Assembly (NCBI RefSeq): GCF_001659605.2
Contig: NC_035164.2
Coordinates: 24,524,665 to 24,588,664, forward strand
DNA length: 64,000 bases
Direction: 5' to 3'
Source of the DNA: Manihot esculenta
Lineage: Eukaryota > Streptophyta > Magnoliopsida > Malpighiales > Euphorbiaceae
Each line of letters opens with the position of its first letter. Position 1 is the stretch's first letter. Shown piece after piece: positions 21,940-34,041 of this stretch. The notes beneath the pieces are model-generated. The model worked only from the letters and a program-made list of their open reading frames with translations. It was not told the DNA's origin and did not search any database. A program made the position numbers and the translations under genes.

Positions 21940-22432
21940 TGTTGAAAAATGGTAGAAAAAGATATAGAAAATAAATGAAAGATGAGCAGAATATTGCTTG
22001 AGGCATGATAATAATCACTGTCCTTAAGGATAATTCGCCTACGGTTGCGTATCCTCCAGGATTCAACAAGCCTTCTGAATTACAAGTAACCCAGGAGCAA
22101 GAACAGCAGCAATTATTAATTACCCAGAAATAGAGAAGAAGCAGTAGAGAGAAAAGAGAAGTATTTGGTTTTTGTGTGTACCCCATAACACATAAATGCA
22201 CTGTTATTTATAGTGCTTATCGTTATTCAAATCCACAATATCAGATAAAAATATTATTCAGTTAAGATAAAGATTTAAGATATCCACAAAATCAACTAAA
22301 AAATCTGGTTTAGTTAGGATAAAGATTAAGATAATTTAAAGTGGAAAAAATCTTTTTACCCAACTTAAAATCTGTAACTTATTTCAAAATATTTTTATGA
22401 TTCTTTTGAAATAATTTGTTAAATATCCAACA
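21940..22432 (-). repeat. 3' LTR of the copia element
   Basis: 493 bp; with the copy at 26364-26856 it defines the element. The adjoining purine tract on the minus strand is AAGTGGGGGAT at 22443-22433. Confidence 0.9.
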
Positions 22433-22977
22433 ATCCCCCACTTATTTCAAAAGAATTAGATCATAAATTTAAGTAAAATAGTTTCTGGGTATAGTACAAT
22501 GTATTAATTTTGGTGTCTTTTGAACTATGAACCAAAATTTGATTAAGTGAAAGATAATTTATTGAATATTTGGTGAAGTTTAAACTTCTATGAACCAAAC
22601 AATTCTTAGTGTAAATTGAACTTTTCACCAATCACAATGTACTTTCACAATTCTGCTGTTTGACGCGGTGTTGCGCTAATAAGCCATGCGCGTGCCTGGA
22701 AGTTCATGAGAGGTCTAGAAATTTGCCTTCAATTTCATAGGAGCGGCTCCACTCCACTCTCATATAGGTCATTCCATCAAGTATATACTGCAGATTATAC
22801 ACCACCTATAAAGGATATGGAAATAATTAAGAGTTTTAACTCAACCTCACTTTCTTTGCAGTTTTAGCACTAACACCATAGGTAGGACTTTATAAAGTGC
22901 TGAAATCAACTAATGATTTGTTATTACCCATATGAACCTATTTCATGGGATCGCCAATCATATAGGTTGGGTTATCA

Positions 22978-24540
22978 TCATTGTTGACTTCCTCCAACAA
23001 GCTGTAGTCCCATACCCCTCGATGTTTCGTTTATTAATTTCTTTCCCAAGGGTTTAGTCAGAGGATCGGCCAAATTCACTTCTGACTTCACATAATCAAT
23101 AGATATAACTCCATCTTTTAGCAGCTGCTTTACCACATTATGTCTCAACCGAATGTGCCTATTTTTACCATTAAAGGTTTTATTTTTTGCAATGGCTATT
23201 GCAGCTTGGCAATCACAATGAATAGATACAGAAGGTGTTTGTTTCATTCCCAATGGAATGCCTGCCAAGAAGTTTTTCAACCACTCGGCCTCATTACCAG
23301 TCAAATCTAGAGCAATAAACTCTGATTCCATGGTTGATCTAGCAATAACAGTTTGTTTTGCTGATTTCCACGATATTGCTCCACCACCTAAGGTGAAAAT
23401 ATAACCACTAGTGGATTTGATCTCATCTGAGTCTGAAATCCAATTTGCATCGCTATACTCTTCTAGCACAGCGGAAAATCCACTATATAGAATACCATAA
23501 TTTATGGTACCTCTCAAATATTTCATTAAATGTACCAAAGCATTCCAATGATCATGGTTAAGACTTTGAGTGTACCTGCTCAGTCTACACACTGCATAAG
23601 CTATATCTGGTCGAGTAAAATTCATCAAATGAATTAAACTTCCAATAATTTGAGCATATTTAGACTGGGATACAGCATCTCCAACATTTTTCTTTAACTG
23701 ATTGTTAGCATCAAATGGAGTGTTTACAGGTTTCACATCAAAATTCTCAAATTTCTTTAGAAGTTTTACAACATAATGTTCTTGAGTCAACATTAACCCA
23801 TTATCATTTCGTACAATTTTCACACCCAAAATTACTTTAGCTTCTCCCATGTCTTTCATTTCAAATTTAGAAGATAAAAATTGTTTTGTTTCTTGAACTA
23901 TATCAAGACATGAACTGAAAATGAGCATATCATCCACATATAAGCATATAATTACACAATCATTTCCAATAAGTTTTCTATAAACACATTTATCAACCTC
24001 AATAGAAGAAAAACCATTACTTAACAAAACTTGGTCAAATTTTTCATGCCATTGTTTTGGTGCTTGTTTTAAACCATATAAAGACTTAAGCAATTTACAA
24101 ACTTTATTTTCTTGGCCCAAAACAACACAACCTTCAGGTTGTACCATGTAGATCTCTTCTTCCAAATCACCATTTAAAAATGCAGTTTTTACATCCATCT
24201 GATGGATATAAAGTTTGTAAATAGAAGCCAAAGCAATTAAAATTCTAATTGAAGAAATTCTAGTAACAGGAGCATATGTATCAAAATAGTCAATATTTTG
24301 TTTTTGAGTAAAACCTTTTGCAATAAGTCTAGCTTTGTATTTATTAATTGAACCATCAAGATTTAATTTCTTTTTGAAAATCCATTTGCAACCAATTGGT
24401 TTTGCTCCATGTGGTAGATTAACCAGTTCCCAAGTATTATTTTGTAAAATAGAATCAATTTCAAGTTTAATAGCTTCTTTCCAAAATGATGCATTAGAAG
24501 AAGAAATTGCATCTGAAAAAGTTAAAGGATCATCTTCCAA
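22978..24540 (-). CDS. Copia reverse transcriptase and RNase H
   Basis: A 520-residue frame. It opens in the RT thumb/finger region ([32 protein letters not shown]) and contains the catalytic YVDDMLIF motif near residue 205. It then runs through the connection region ([14 protein letters not shown]) into copia RNase H ([27 protein letters not shown], and [13 protein letters not shown] near the end). The C-terminus is complete (LADPLTKPL). The upstream part is in a separate frame (24592-25014), so the polyprotein is broken near 24545-24590. Confidence 0.9.
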   Translation of the reverse strand: MEDDPLTFSDAISSSNASFWKEAIKLEIDSILQNNTWELVNLPHGAKPIGCKWIFKKKLNLDGSINKYKARLIAKGFTQKQNIDYFDTYAPVTRISSIRILIALASIYKLYIHQMDVKTAFLNGDLEEEIYMVQPEGCVVLGQENKVCKLLKSLYGLKQAPKQWHEKFDQVLLSNGFSSIEVDKCVYRKLIGNDCVIICLYVDDMLIFSSCLDIVQETKQFLSSKFEMKDMGEAKVILGVKIVRNDNGLMLTQEHYVVKLLKKFENFDVKPVNTPFDANNQLKKNVGDAVSQSKYAQIIGSLIHLMNFTRPDIAYAVCRLSRYTQSLNHDHWNALVHLMKYLRGTINYGILYSGFSAVLEEYSDANWISDSDEIKSTSGYIFTLGGGAISWKSAKQTVIARSTMESEFIALDLTGNEAEWLKNFLAGIPLGMKQTPSVSIHCDCQAAIAIAKNKTFNGKNRHIRLRHNVVKQLLKDGVISIDYVKSEVNLADPLTKPLGKKLINETSRGMGLQLVGGSQQ

Positions 24541-24591
24541 AAGATAAGCATAAAAATCATTTCCAAATGATTTTTCTTTCCTTTGTCTTTT

Positions 24592-25847
24592 TTATCTTCT
24601 TAACTCTTCAACTTCACTTTCATTTATATTTTCACTAACAGATGCATTAGAAACAACTTTATTTCTCAAAGGAAAAATATTTTCAAAAAACTCAGCATTT
24701 TTAGTTTCAATAATAGTGTTACAATCCAAAATATCACTTTTGAGCACAAGAAATCTATATTCAGCACTACAATTAGCATAACCAATAAATAAACAATCAG
24801 AAGTTTTTGCACGAATTTTTCTTTTCTTTGGTTCAGGAAGCATAACTTTGGCTAAACACCCCCACACTTTTAAATATTTTAAGTTAGGAGGATAACCCTT
24901 CCATAATTCATAAGGTGTAATACCAGTTTTTTTTATAAGGAATCCTATTTTGTAAGTGACATGCAGATAAAATGGCTTCACCCCATAGATTATCTGGTGC
25001 ATTAGAACTAACAAGTAAACAATTCATCATTTCCTTTAAAGTTCTTTTTTTTTTCTGCTATCCCATTTGATTCAGGTGAATATGGTGGGGTAATTTCGTG
25101 GATTATGCCATATTTTTCACAATAATCATTAAGTAAGACATATTCACCTCCTCTATCTGATCTAATTCTTTTAATTTTTCTATTTAATTGATTTTCTACT
25201 TCATTTTTATGTGCAAGAAACATGTCAAAGGCTTCATCTTTATTTCTTAATAAATATACTTTAGTATATCTAGAAAAATCATCAATAAAAGTTACATAGT
25301 ATCTTTTTCCACCTCTAGTCATAGTTTGTTTTAAATCTCCTAAATCAGTATGAATTAAATTTAATAATTCAGTTTCTCTAAAAACAGAAGCAAAAGTTTT
25401 CTTTATTTGTTTTGATTCAGCACATACTTCACATTTATCTAAACATGAATAATTAATATTAGATATAAGTCCAATTGCATGCATCTTCTTAATATAAGGT
25501 AAACTTACATGACCCATCCTATCATGCCATAATTTAAAAGAATCAATCAAGTAAGCAAAAGAATCAATATTTTCATCATTAACAATCTTGGAAACATTCA
25601 ATAGAAACAGTCCATTATTACAATATCCCTTACCTACAAAAACATTATTTTTAGTTATAACTACTTGGTCAGATTCAAATGCAACTTTCACTCCATTTTT
25701 ACCAAGCAGAGCAACAGAAATCAGATTAGTTCGAATTTCAGGGACATGTAACACCTCATTCAGTTTCAAAAATTTGCCAGATGTGAGACGAAGAAGCACT
25801 TTGCCTTTTCCAAGAACTTGTGTAGTCCTTGAGTCACCAAGAAACAC
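24592..25847 (-). pseudogene. Copia integrase with pre-integrase domain, frameshifted
   Basis: Two overlapping frames. 25847-25008 carries the end of the protease region, the GAG-pre-integrase zinc domain (LWHDRMGHVS ... CEVCAESK) and the catalytic triad (HTDLGDL, RSDRGGEY, SPESNGIAE). 25014-24592 carries the downstream LWAEA-equivalent region and the PYELWKGYPPNLKYLKVWGC segment. The frame change is at about 25050-25010 near a run of Ts. The catalytic residues are all present, but the frame is disrupted. Confidence 0.85.
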
Positions 25848-26351
25848 AGAATCTTCTCTTGCACTAGCTTGAGTCTAGGATGAAAAAATACTTCTATTTG
25901 CACAAATGTGCCTCGTAGCACCTGAGTCTATGACCTATTCATTCACATTAGCCACAAGATTGGCAATTATGTACTCCCATATTTGTTTTGCTTCTTTATA
26001 AGAGCAATAAACATCAAAGAGATTGTTAGATAATGTGCTAATAATAGTGTACCTACATACCTTATTAGCATAAACCCATAATTCCCATTGTTTGTTGGAA
26101 GTTTCTGCAGGTTTCGCATCGGTGAGAGCAAAAGCAACTCCATGCATATCAAGAACTGAAAATACACGTTCCTGCCAGCGTTTGAAATTGTCACCATTGA
26201 ACTGTTCAATTTTGGAGACATTTGGGAATGGCTTGGACATTGTCATGGCAGGTTGCATCAAAGCAGTAGGAACACCACTTGGAATACCAGTGGCAGAAGG
26301 ATCAACAGGTCCAGTAATGGAAGTATTGTTAGGAGAAGTAATTTCAGCCAT
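25848..26351 (-). pseudogene. Copia gag N-terminus plus protease site; nucleocapsid part deleted
   Basis: The gag frame 26351-25935 starts MAEITSPNNTSITG and contains the copia gag signature FNGDNFKRWQERVFSVLDMHG. After about 138 residues it hits a TAG. The sequence then reads directly into VIDSGATRHICANRS, the aspartic-protease site (DSGA), with one further stop. The second half of gag, including the zinc knuckle, is missing, so an internal deletion joined gag to protease. Confidence 0.85.
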
Positions 26352-26363
26352 TATCCTTAAGAT

Positions 26364-26856
26364 TGTTGGAAAATGGTAGAAAAAGATATAGAAAATAAAT
26401 GAAAGATGAGCAGAATATTGCTTGAAGCGTGATAATAATCACTGTCCTTAAGGATAATTCGCCTACGGTTGCGTATCCTCCAGGATTCAACAAGCCTTCT
26501 GAATTACAAGTAACCCAAGAGCAAGAACAGCAGCAATTATTAATTACCCAGAAATAAAGAAGAAGCAGTAGAGAGAAAAGAGAAGTATTTGGTTTTTGTG
26601 TGTACCCCATAATACATAAATGCACTGCTATTTATAGTGCTTATCGTTATTCAAATCCACAATATCAGATAAAAATATTATTCAGTTAAGATAAAGATTT
26701 AAGATATCCACAAAATCAACTAAAAAATCTGGTTTAGTTAGGATAAAGATTAAGATAATTTAAAGTGGAAAAAATCTTTTTACCCAACTTAAAATCTGTA
26801 ACTTATTTCAAAATATTTTTATGATTCTTTTGAAATAATTTGTTAAATATCCAACA
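26364..26856 (-). repeat. 5' LTR of the copia element
   Basis: 493 bp, promoter side of the element. The junction to gag (26363-26352) reads ATCTTAAGGATA on the minus strand and does not match a usual plant primer-binding site. Confidence 0.88.
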
Positions 26857-27359
26857 CAAACTACCTCTTTCTCATGCACATCAGCTCATCCTGGAGGACC
26901 TTCTCAAACTATATTTTTTTAGAGGAGGTTGAACAAATATTAGAGCAAAACCGGATCAAAATAAAAGAAGACATGGAGCAAATGCAAGAGCAAATGCGAG
27001 TGCAGATAGAAAAGCAAATAAAAGATCAAATGAAATCATTGAAGAATAAAAAAAGATCTTCACCGCATAACACAACTGCAGATTCTACTTCTCTATCAGA
27101 TGGTTCAACAAATTCATATATTAGTTTTAAATTTTAAGAACATTGTTAAGTATTATGGATTTATTTTAAATTTTATGACCATTGTTAAATATTATGGATT
27201 TATTTTAAATTTTATGAATATTGTTAAGTATTATGAACATTAATTATAATTATTATGAATGATGTTTGATTTATATTAAATATGATTCTTAATTATAAAT
27301 TATTTGATTATACAGGGAATATCTAAATAAAAGCAAGAAATTATTTTTTGTGATCGAAT

Positions 27360-27764
27360 TTTAACAGATTAGCGACGGATTTGTGAGAATATTCGTTAAA
27401 ATGTGTTAATTTCCGACGGAAATTTCTGTCGCTAATTATTTTCGACAGATTAGCGATGGATTATTCATCAGATGAATTTAGAATTTCTGACAGATTTAGC
27501 GACAAACAACATTCGTCGCAAAAATTTCTGACGGAATTATCCATCAAAAAAGCCATCACAAATTTATCCGACGGATTTCAGATTCGTCGAAAATCCTTCG
27601 CTACTGTTTCCAATGGAATTTTGATCCGTCGAAAAAAATTAGCGACATGACTTTAAGCGACGGATTTGAGTCCGTTGGAAATCCGTCGCTGAAAGTTTTA
27701 GCCACAGATTTTTTACTATCAGCGACAGAAAAATCCATCGCTGATAGTCTGTTATTTTGTAGTG
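27360..27764 (+). repeat. Right subterminal repeats and terminus of the CACTA
   Basis: More than ten copies of AGCGACGGA / TCCGTCGCTA-like motifs in both orientations end with TTTTGTAGTG at 27764. The right array is longer and richer than the left one. Confidence 0.85.
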
Positions 27765-29108
27765 ATTGGCTTGGCAACCTCTCCGATACTTAATTCAATA
27801 CGACTACTGAATAAATAATTGAATTGACTGTTGAGACAATAACATAGTTGTGAGCTCCTTATATAGCGTATTAGATAGAGTTTGGATATTGTTAGAAGTG
27901 TACGAAATAATAGAATTATATTTAGCGTAGGATGTAGAATCCTATATAAGATAGGATAAGAAATCCTAAATAAGATAAGAGAAGGAATCCTAAATAAGAT
28001 AGGATATAAAATTCTATCGATAAACATTTACGATAGATTTGTCTCTTAGATTTACATGTTGTGGCAAATTAACTTAGATTATTCACTTTTTCCTTATGTG
28101 ATCGAGTGAAGCATTTACTATGGATTTGATCTTCTTTGTGGTCATTCTATCTTAATAAGGAATTTACTTGTATTGTATCTTAATAAGGAATTTACTTGTA
28201 TTCTATCTTTTTGTGTACTTATTTAAATATAAAAGAACACTCAAACGACATTTGCTGACTGGAAATTACTCTTACCAGATTTGGCTGAAATATTGGAGTA
28301 GACTATTTTTCCTTTCCCTCACAAGGTAAAAAGTGCCTTCCAATGATCTTAATTTATTAATATTCCTTACTGTATTTCTCATTTGTGAAATTAAATATTT
28401 ATGCAAGTTGATTGAGTTTCACTATCCATTGAGATATTCCAGTTAAGGTTGGATTTTGACTTTTTCTTAATGGAAATTGAGTAAGACAAAACGGTCATGT
28501 TCTTGGTTGAAATTATGTTGCGCTTACTACGGGCTTTCGAAGATTTATAGGACCTAAATAGTTATTATTGTATTCTTTTTTTTTTTTTGGAAGTTTAAAG
28601 ATGTTTTCATAAGTCTCACCATTTATTAATAATGATACCATTTGAGCTACCACATAAGATTAGATATGCTTGTGCTAAATTGATACTAGAAATTAGTTTT
28701 GAATTAAAATTGTAACAAATTCTTAAATTAATCATGATTTGGTCATTTTACACCTCATACAGAAACCTAAATAGAGTGAAATAAACAATTTTCATTCAAA
28801 ATATAGGTCAGAAAATAAAAAATGAAAACAAATAAATAAATAAATAACCTCTTTTAATGTTGTGTTAATAGTAAAATACCCTCTATTTTAATATGTATAT
28901 TTCTGTCATAACTAGTACATATAACATATAAACATCTAATTTTATCAAGTAAGTTGTTTGTTAGTTTAAAATTTTGTGTTTCTTAATCACTTGTTAGTTA
29001 TTTTATTATCATAATATGTCTATAAAACATTAGTCTCCTTAAGATCTAATATAGAGGGAAAAGTGTCAAAATATAATATTGTATTTCAAGCACTGAAGTT
29101 CCTCTAAA
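27765..29108 (+). other. Upstream region of the GDSL gene, duplicated at 53139-54455
   Basis: About 1.34 kb of AT-rich DNA between the CACTA and the GDSL start codon, collinear with 53139-54455 apart from small indels. It contains AAGTTTAAAGAT after a T-run near 28580 and a TATAAAAC box at 29021. No other gene is seen. Confidence 0.8.
29021..29028 (+). promoter_or_regulatory. Probable TATA box of the GDSL gene
   Basis: TATAAAAC lies 88 bases before the ATG and is conserved in the duplicate near 54377. The assignment rests on position and sequence only. Confidence 0.5.
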
Positions 29109-31922
29109 ATGGGCTTTTTATTTGCATTGTTTATCAATTCTATTTTCATCTTTATTCAATCTTATTCATGTGATGCTAAGGATCTCATGGCATGCAAATT
29201 TGATGCAATATATCAATTAGGAGACTCAATATCAGATACTGGTAATTCTATTATAGAGATGCCTCAAGCTTATCATGCAAGATTTCCTTATGGTCAAACA
29301 ATTCACAAAGCAACGGGTAGATCCTCAGATGGATATCTAATAATTGATTATATTGGTAAGTAATAATTTTACATTGATTTGGTAGATTTTTATTAGAAAA
29401 TTGATTAGAGGATTTTTATTTGATTTGTTGATTAGTTTAATTAACTAAATCAAAAAGCTGTCTTGATTGTTATTAATATTTATCTTTATTTTTCCTCCAA
29501 ATCTTTACAATCTTGTGGAAATTGCTTACCTTTTCAATCATAATTTAATTGAAATTTAGTAGCCAAATTGCATTAAAAAGAAATACCGAATGATAAATAA
29601 GTTTCTAAATGATATATTTATCCTATTGAAGATATTCAATATTTTGGCTTATGTAGTTTCTAACCTTTCCACCATATGACATTTATTTATGCTTTGTTAT
29701 TTTACTTTATTTTATTTAATATTCTTTAGGTTGATTTAGCGGGTTTAATATAATTTTTTCACTTTAATATTCATGTTTATACCTAGAAAAAAAAATAAAA
29801 ATAAAAATAAAAATAATATTATATTATATTAATTTAAAATCCATACATAAATTTTGTACCATGGGTCAATATTATATATTTAAATTCATTATTTTTCTAA
29901 ATGATAATTTTCATGTATATATTGCTAACTTGTTTCTATTAAAAAAACATTAAAACTTCAAATGTGATTACTTTTTTCAAAAAAATTATAGCTCAATCAG
30001 CTGGTCTTCCCCTACTAGAGCCATACGAGAATCCAAATTCAACTTTCATCCACGGAGTAAATTTTGCCGTTGCCGGAGCTACTGCATCGTCTATTAGAAC
30101 CCTAAGAAGGTGGCATCTCCCACTTCCATACACTAATAGTTCTCTTTATGTACAAGCTAGATGGTTAAAGAAACATTTGTTTGCAATTTGCAATGACAAA
30201 ATAGGTGGTCATCTTTCTCCTTATGTCAATTAATACTTTATTAACTATACTATAAATTAATCAATCACTTTTATTTCTTTATGTCTAATAGAATGTGAGA
30301 GAAAACTTAAACATGCTCTTTACATGATTGGGACAATTGGATGCAATGATTATATCATTGCATTTCAATATGGAAAAAGTATCGAAGAGGTAAAGGTCAT
30401 GGTGCCAAGAGTTATACAGTCTATTAAGACTGCTATTCGAGTAAGTTCACCTTTAGCTTTCTTGTGATGAAAGTAACTTTAGGTTGTTTTTCATATATAT
30501 TAATTAAAAATGCAATATAATCATAATTACATTGTATATTTGATTATTTTATTTAGTAGCACAAAAAAATTAATCAAATATACAATGTAAAAGATATAAT
30601 TACATTCTACCAAAGATCATTTGGTAGCAAAAAAATATTAATATAATGGAATGAAATGATAATTATATATAATGTAAACTGATTATATTTTATAAAGAAT
30701 TACATACAAAAATATATATAATTATGATTACTTCTTTGGTTTATTTTATTTATTGCCAATAACTACCAACAACGCTCTTATTCTGTTATAGATATTGCCA
30801 CGAAATCACCACCACCACTATCACATTCGCCATTGCCATCACTAATCAATTGTATCCATGACTAGTACTTTGTCACCATCATCATAGCTACTAGTACCAT
30901 CACCATTCAAATATGCTACACCATCACCACCAAACAACTACCTCTGCTCGAGCATTGCAATAGGTTGCAATCACTACTATCATTACAACTACTACTATCA
31001 CCTTTTGGTTATTACTAATATTATTACCACAACAACCATCGTTATTGTCACCATTTTGCTACTACTGCTTCCATAACTTAGTCGTTGTTACTACTATCAC
31101 CATTATTATTGCAGCCACTATCAATCATCTAGTAACCAAAACTAATTATTACCAATATAAAATAAACTAACTATGAAATTAAAATTAAAATCATGTAGTA
31201 ATCATAACTAATTATTAGTTTGTCCATTATATAGTATGATTGATTATATTGCATTGTATTACATTATACGATATATAACCTTAATTATTTTAATTCAACT
31301 AGGTCTAATTAATTCTATTTCTTTAATTGATTACAGAGAGTTATTCGTTATGGTGCTTATCGAGTGGTTGTACCTGGAGCATTCCAACTGGGTTGTGCAC
31401 CAAGCTTCCTTACAGCATTTTCTTCAAACAAGTCTTCTTATGATTCATATGGTTGTTTAAAAGATTACAATGATTTCTTTATGTATCACAATAATCATCT
31501 ACAAGTTGCATTGCAAAAAATAAGAGAGAAGAATCCTCACATACACATTATATATGGAGATCTTTATGGTGCTCTCGAGTGGATTTTGGATAATTTTTCC
31601 AATCTTGGTTAATGACTTTAAAAACCTCTTAAATCTTATAAATTATAACATATAGAGGTTATTTATACATAATATTTTAATAACTTTTTTCTTACATTGT
31701 GCAGGATTTACATCACTTAGAAAAGGTTGTTGTGGGATTGGTGGAAGATTTAATTATAATCCATCAATTAAAAAAATGTGCGGAGCTTATGGAGTACCTA
31801 TTTGTCCAAACCCTAAAGAATATGTGTTTTGGGATGGATCACATTTTTCACATGAAGCAAACAAATACATGTCAAAATGGCTCGTTAAAGACATCTTACC
31901 CCAGCTTCAATGTAATATATGA
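29109..31922 (+). CDS. GDSL esterase/lipase, five exons, 365 residues
   Basis: Exons: 29109-29355, 29992-30204, 30292-30440, 31337-31607 and 31705-31922. All introns are GT-AG and the phases agree, giving 366 codons including the TGA. Residues 1-23 form a hydrophobic signal peptide, so the enzyme is probably secreted. Block I is GDSISDTGN with the nucleophile Ser, block II GVNFAVAGATA with the oxyanion Gly, block III GCNDY with the Asn, and block V WDGSHFSHEA with the catalytic Asp and His. The length is typical of plant GDSL enzymes, which hydrolyse ester bonds in lipids, cutin precursors or acylated metabolites; the substrate cannot be told. Block III has GTIGCNDY where many relatives have GEIGGNDY. 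Intron 3 is 896 bp and contains CACCAC/CATCAC-rich simple sequence. A CACTA element sits 1.3 kb upstream. Confidence 0.92.
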
Positions 31923-32475
31923 TAAGATATTACAGAGAAAATATGAATGTACAAAAGAAATTTGTTTTAAATTGCAAAATTTATTTTTCCTAGATGGCTA
32001 TTTTAAAAATGTTTTATTTGTTATAAAAATAATCAAAGGCTTAGTTATAAAAATAATCAACATTTTCTTTTTTCTTTTTTTTACATTTGCATGATCTAGT
32101 CTAAGTATTTAATCTTGGTATATTGGCAAATTTATTAGAGTTGTCAAGTTGTTATCTAATTTTTATAAACTAAATTTTGAAATCTAAATTTAACATAATT
32201 ACCATGTCTTCCATAGTTTCATCGTGATACTCATATAACGATAATCCTTGTTGGTGGTGAGAATCATGGGTGTATGACTAAAACCACGTAATTTAATCAA
32301 TATATATCAAAATGAAATTTAGAAGTTTTTGATAAAAGTAGGAAGATTTAATCGTCAAGAAAATAAAGTGAAAAATACCAGTTGGAAAAATTGAATAAAA
32401 CTAAAATAACCATTTAGCTAAAATTTTTGCACATTTTAAAAAATTGGTTAATTGTATGAATATTTAAATAGTTCG

Positions 32476-33055
32476 CACTATAAGAAAAATTTTTATTAAC
32501 GAGAGAATTTTTTTAAATATTAAAAATTAGTAGTTGAAAATCATTAACAACTATTTTATTTTGTTGTTATATCGTCGTTAGAGGTTCTCTTATTAAGAAT
32601 TTTTAATAAGGATATTGTACAGTAGACATTAATACTAATTACGTTGATACTATAATTAGTTACTGAAATTATAACAATAACGATAAATTTTTCTTTCGTA
32701 ATAATAATTAATATGGTTGTTATAAATTAAATTAAAAAAATTATCATTTTGCAATGTAATAATTTTAAAATAATGATAATAATTGAATATAATAATATTA
32801 ATAATAATTGAGTATACAATATTTCTAGTAAAAATGAAAAGTTTAATATGTACTCAATGCAAGTTTATATATTCTATAAGCCATATTGTTAATATTATAG
32901 AGGCTTTAAGTGATAACTCATTCATTCTCTATTTGATGTGGGATTTAAAAAAAAAAAAGATATACTTGCACTTTAACGATCAAGACTCTCATTAAAAGTA
33001 TTTCAAAGTGGTCATAAAAATTTAGCATAATAACGACTAATTACATCATTGATCG

Positions 33056-33111
<56 letters not shown>

Positions 33112-33174
33112 TGAGTTAAAGTTAAATTAGTCATTATTTTTTTTATCGTTAAAAACAATAGTTTTTGTAATGTG
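32476..33174. mobile_element. Possible CACTA-type miniature element
   Basis: The left end is CACTATAAGAAAAATTTT and the inverted right end CACATTACAAAAACTATT. Both continue into TTAACG-like words, with a few further copies of TTAACGA/TCGTTA inside. The 3-bp flanks (TCG and AAT) do not match, so the call is weak. Confidence 0.3.
33057..33107. repeat. (TA)n microsatellite
   Basis: About 25 uninterrupted TA units. Confidence 0.95.
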
Positions 33175-34041
33175 AATTACATTACCAAAATATGAAAATT
33201 TAGAATATTTTATTGATTAAGCTATTATTAAATTAAATAAATATCTCGATTTAAAATTTTGAAGCTCTATATTTTTATACTTGATTATAATAAATCAAGT
33301 GTTATAAACTTTAATTGATTATTATGTTAGTAATTTTATTTTGATACATGTAAGTTAGGGACTAAAACCATTGCAAGGAATTAGATTAGTATAGTTGTAA
33401 TCACATTTTTTTTACTAATAAGTGTTTTAGAAAACCTGGTATGGTTATCCAAAAGTTTCATTTTATGATTGGTTATTATAAATTATCATAGGTATGGAAT
33501 TCATTTGATATGGACATGCTAAAAATGAAAATACTGGTTAAAATAGTAAGGACAAGAGTTCATGCATGTGTCTTATCAGCTAACTTTGTACACAGGGATA
33601 ATACTTTTAGTCTAGAGTGATCATTTTGCTCAGATAAAAGAATTTCACTTAATCTCGAGGCCTTCGATTTCCATTGTTGTTACTATTATTTGAGCTTTAA
33701 ATGCTATTTGGCATGGCAAAAAATGAAATAATAATACTTTTTAATAAAATTTTATCTGGATATGATACTATAATATATTACATGAGAGTACAAATTTTAT
33801 ATAAAAAAAAGGGTTAGTTTGGCTTGACTTTTAAATTCATTTAGTAAATGGTTTAAGATGTTTTGAGGGATCTATGAAAAGCCTATAAATTCATTTGTTA
33901 AAAAGGAGATTTTAAAGGTGGGACATTGAAGATAAAGCAATTAAAAGCAAAAAAAGAAAAAAAACTAAAATAGAGTATAAAAAATTAGGGTAAAGATGAA
34001 CATGAGAAAATTCAAGAGACTTAATTAGGTATATATGTAGT

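Larger units (their letters stand above)
21940..26856 (-). mobile_element. Ty1/copia element, 4.9 kb, TSD CAAAC
   Basis: Two 493-bp LTRs (TGTTG...CAACA) lie at 21940-22432 and 26364-26856, with CAAAC duplicated at 21935-21939 and 26857-26861. The genes read on the minus strand in the order gag, protease, integrase, RT, RNase H, the copia order. By eye the LTRs differ at about seven positions. A purine-rich tract precedes the 3' LTR (22433-22443). Only about 12 bases separate the 5' LTR from the gag ATG, and no standard primer-binding site is seen there. It is inserted in the CACTA gene. Confidence 0.92.
18952..27137 (+). pseudogene. Broken CACTA accessory gene (Transposase_24/TNP1-like), split by two insertions
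   Basis: Seven coding blocks with plausible GT-AG junctions: 18952-19187, 19286-19392, 19474-19614, 21271-21461, 21565-21672, 21785-21939 and 26857-27137. Family-typical stretches are visible: WDESEEDMVQIAWEKV, WNELIAYWSTPEWRKKSE, KHSGGSIKLE, KKLGRQPTQLELFRATHTKK and KGRVYGFGSSG. A Glu/Gln-rich coiled coil ends the protein. Two in-frame stops (one at the start of block 3, one after GKERL) and a frameshift in a T-run near 26915 mark it as dead. Even without them it is cut by a solo LTR (19615-21270) and a copia element (21940-26856). The protein class binds CACTA subterminal repeats; that role is from family knowledge. Confidence 0.8.
14854..27764 (+). mobile_element. CACTA (En/Spm-type) transposon, 12.9 kb including nested insertions
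   Basis: The left end reads CACCACAAAAAAATGGACTA and the right end, inverted, CACTACAAAATAACAGACTA. Both continue into TATCAGCGA-GGATTT. ATT is duplicated on both sides (14851-14853 and 27765-27767), matching the 3-bp duplications of this superfamily. Both subterminal zones carry repeated GCGACGGA-like motifs. A diverged empty site exists at 53139-53141. Inside is a broken Transposase_24-like gene but no recognisable main transposase (TNP2 type), so the copy is probably non-autonomous. About 8.6 kb of the span comes from later insertions. Confidence 0.9.
31923..34041. other. AT-rich 3' flank of the GDSL gene
   Basis: No coding region is recognised. A possible CACTA-derived miniature element (32476-33174) and a (TA)n array (33057-33107) lie here. 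The open frame at 32783-32995 is low-complexity and not convincing. Confidence 0.45.

Noticed and set aside
22978..24540. Long 520-codon frame as a host gene
   Set aside because: It carries copia RT (YVDD) and RNase H motifs and lies between matching LTRs with a target duplication.
30780..31130. CACCAC/CATCAC-rich stretch in GDSL intron 3 as an extra coding exon
   Set aside because: It is simple sequence with stops in all frames, and exons 3 and 4 join in phase without it.
32476..33174. Firm call of a second CACTA-type element
   Set aside because: The termini are only weakly inverted and the 3-bp flanks differ; kept only as a low-confidence feature.
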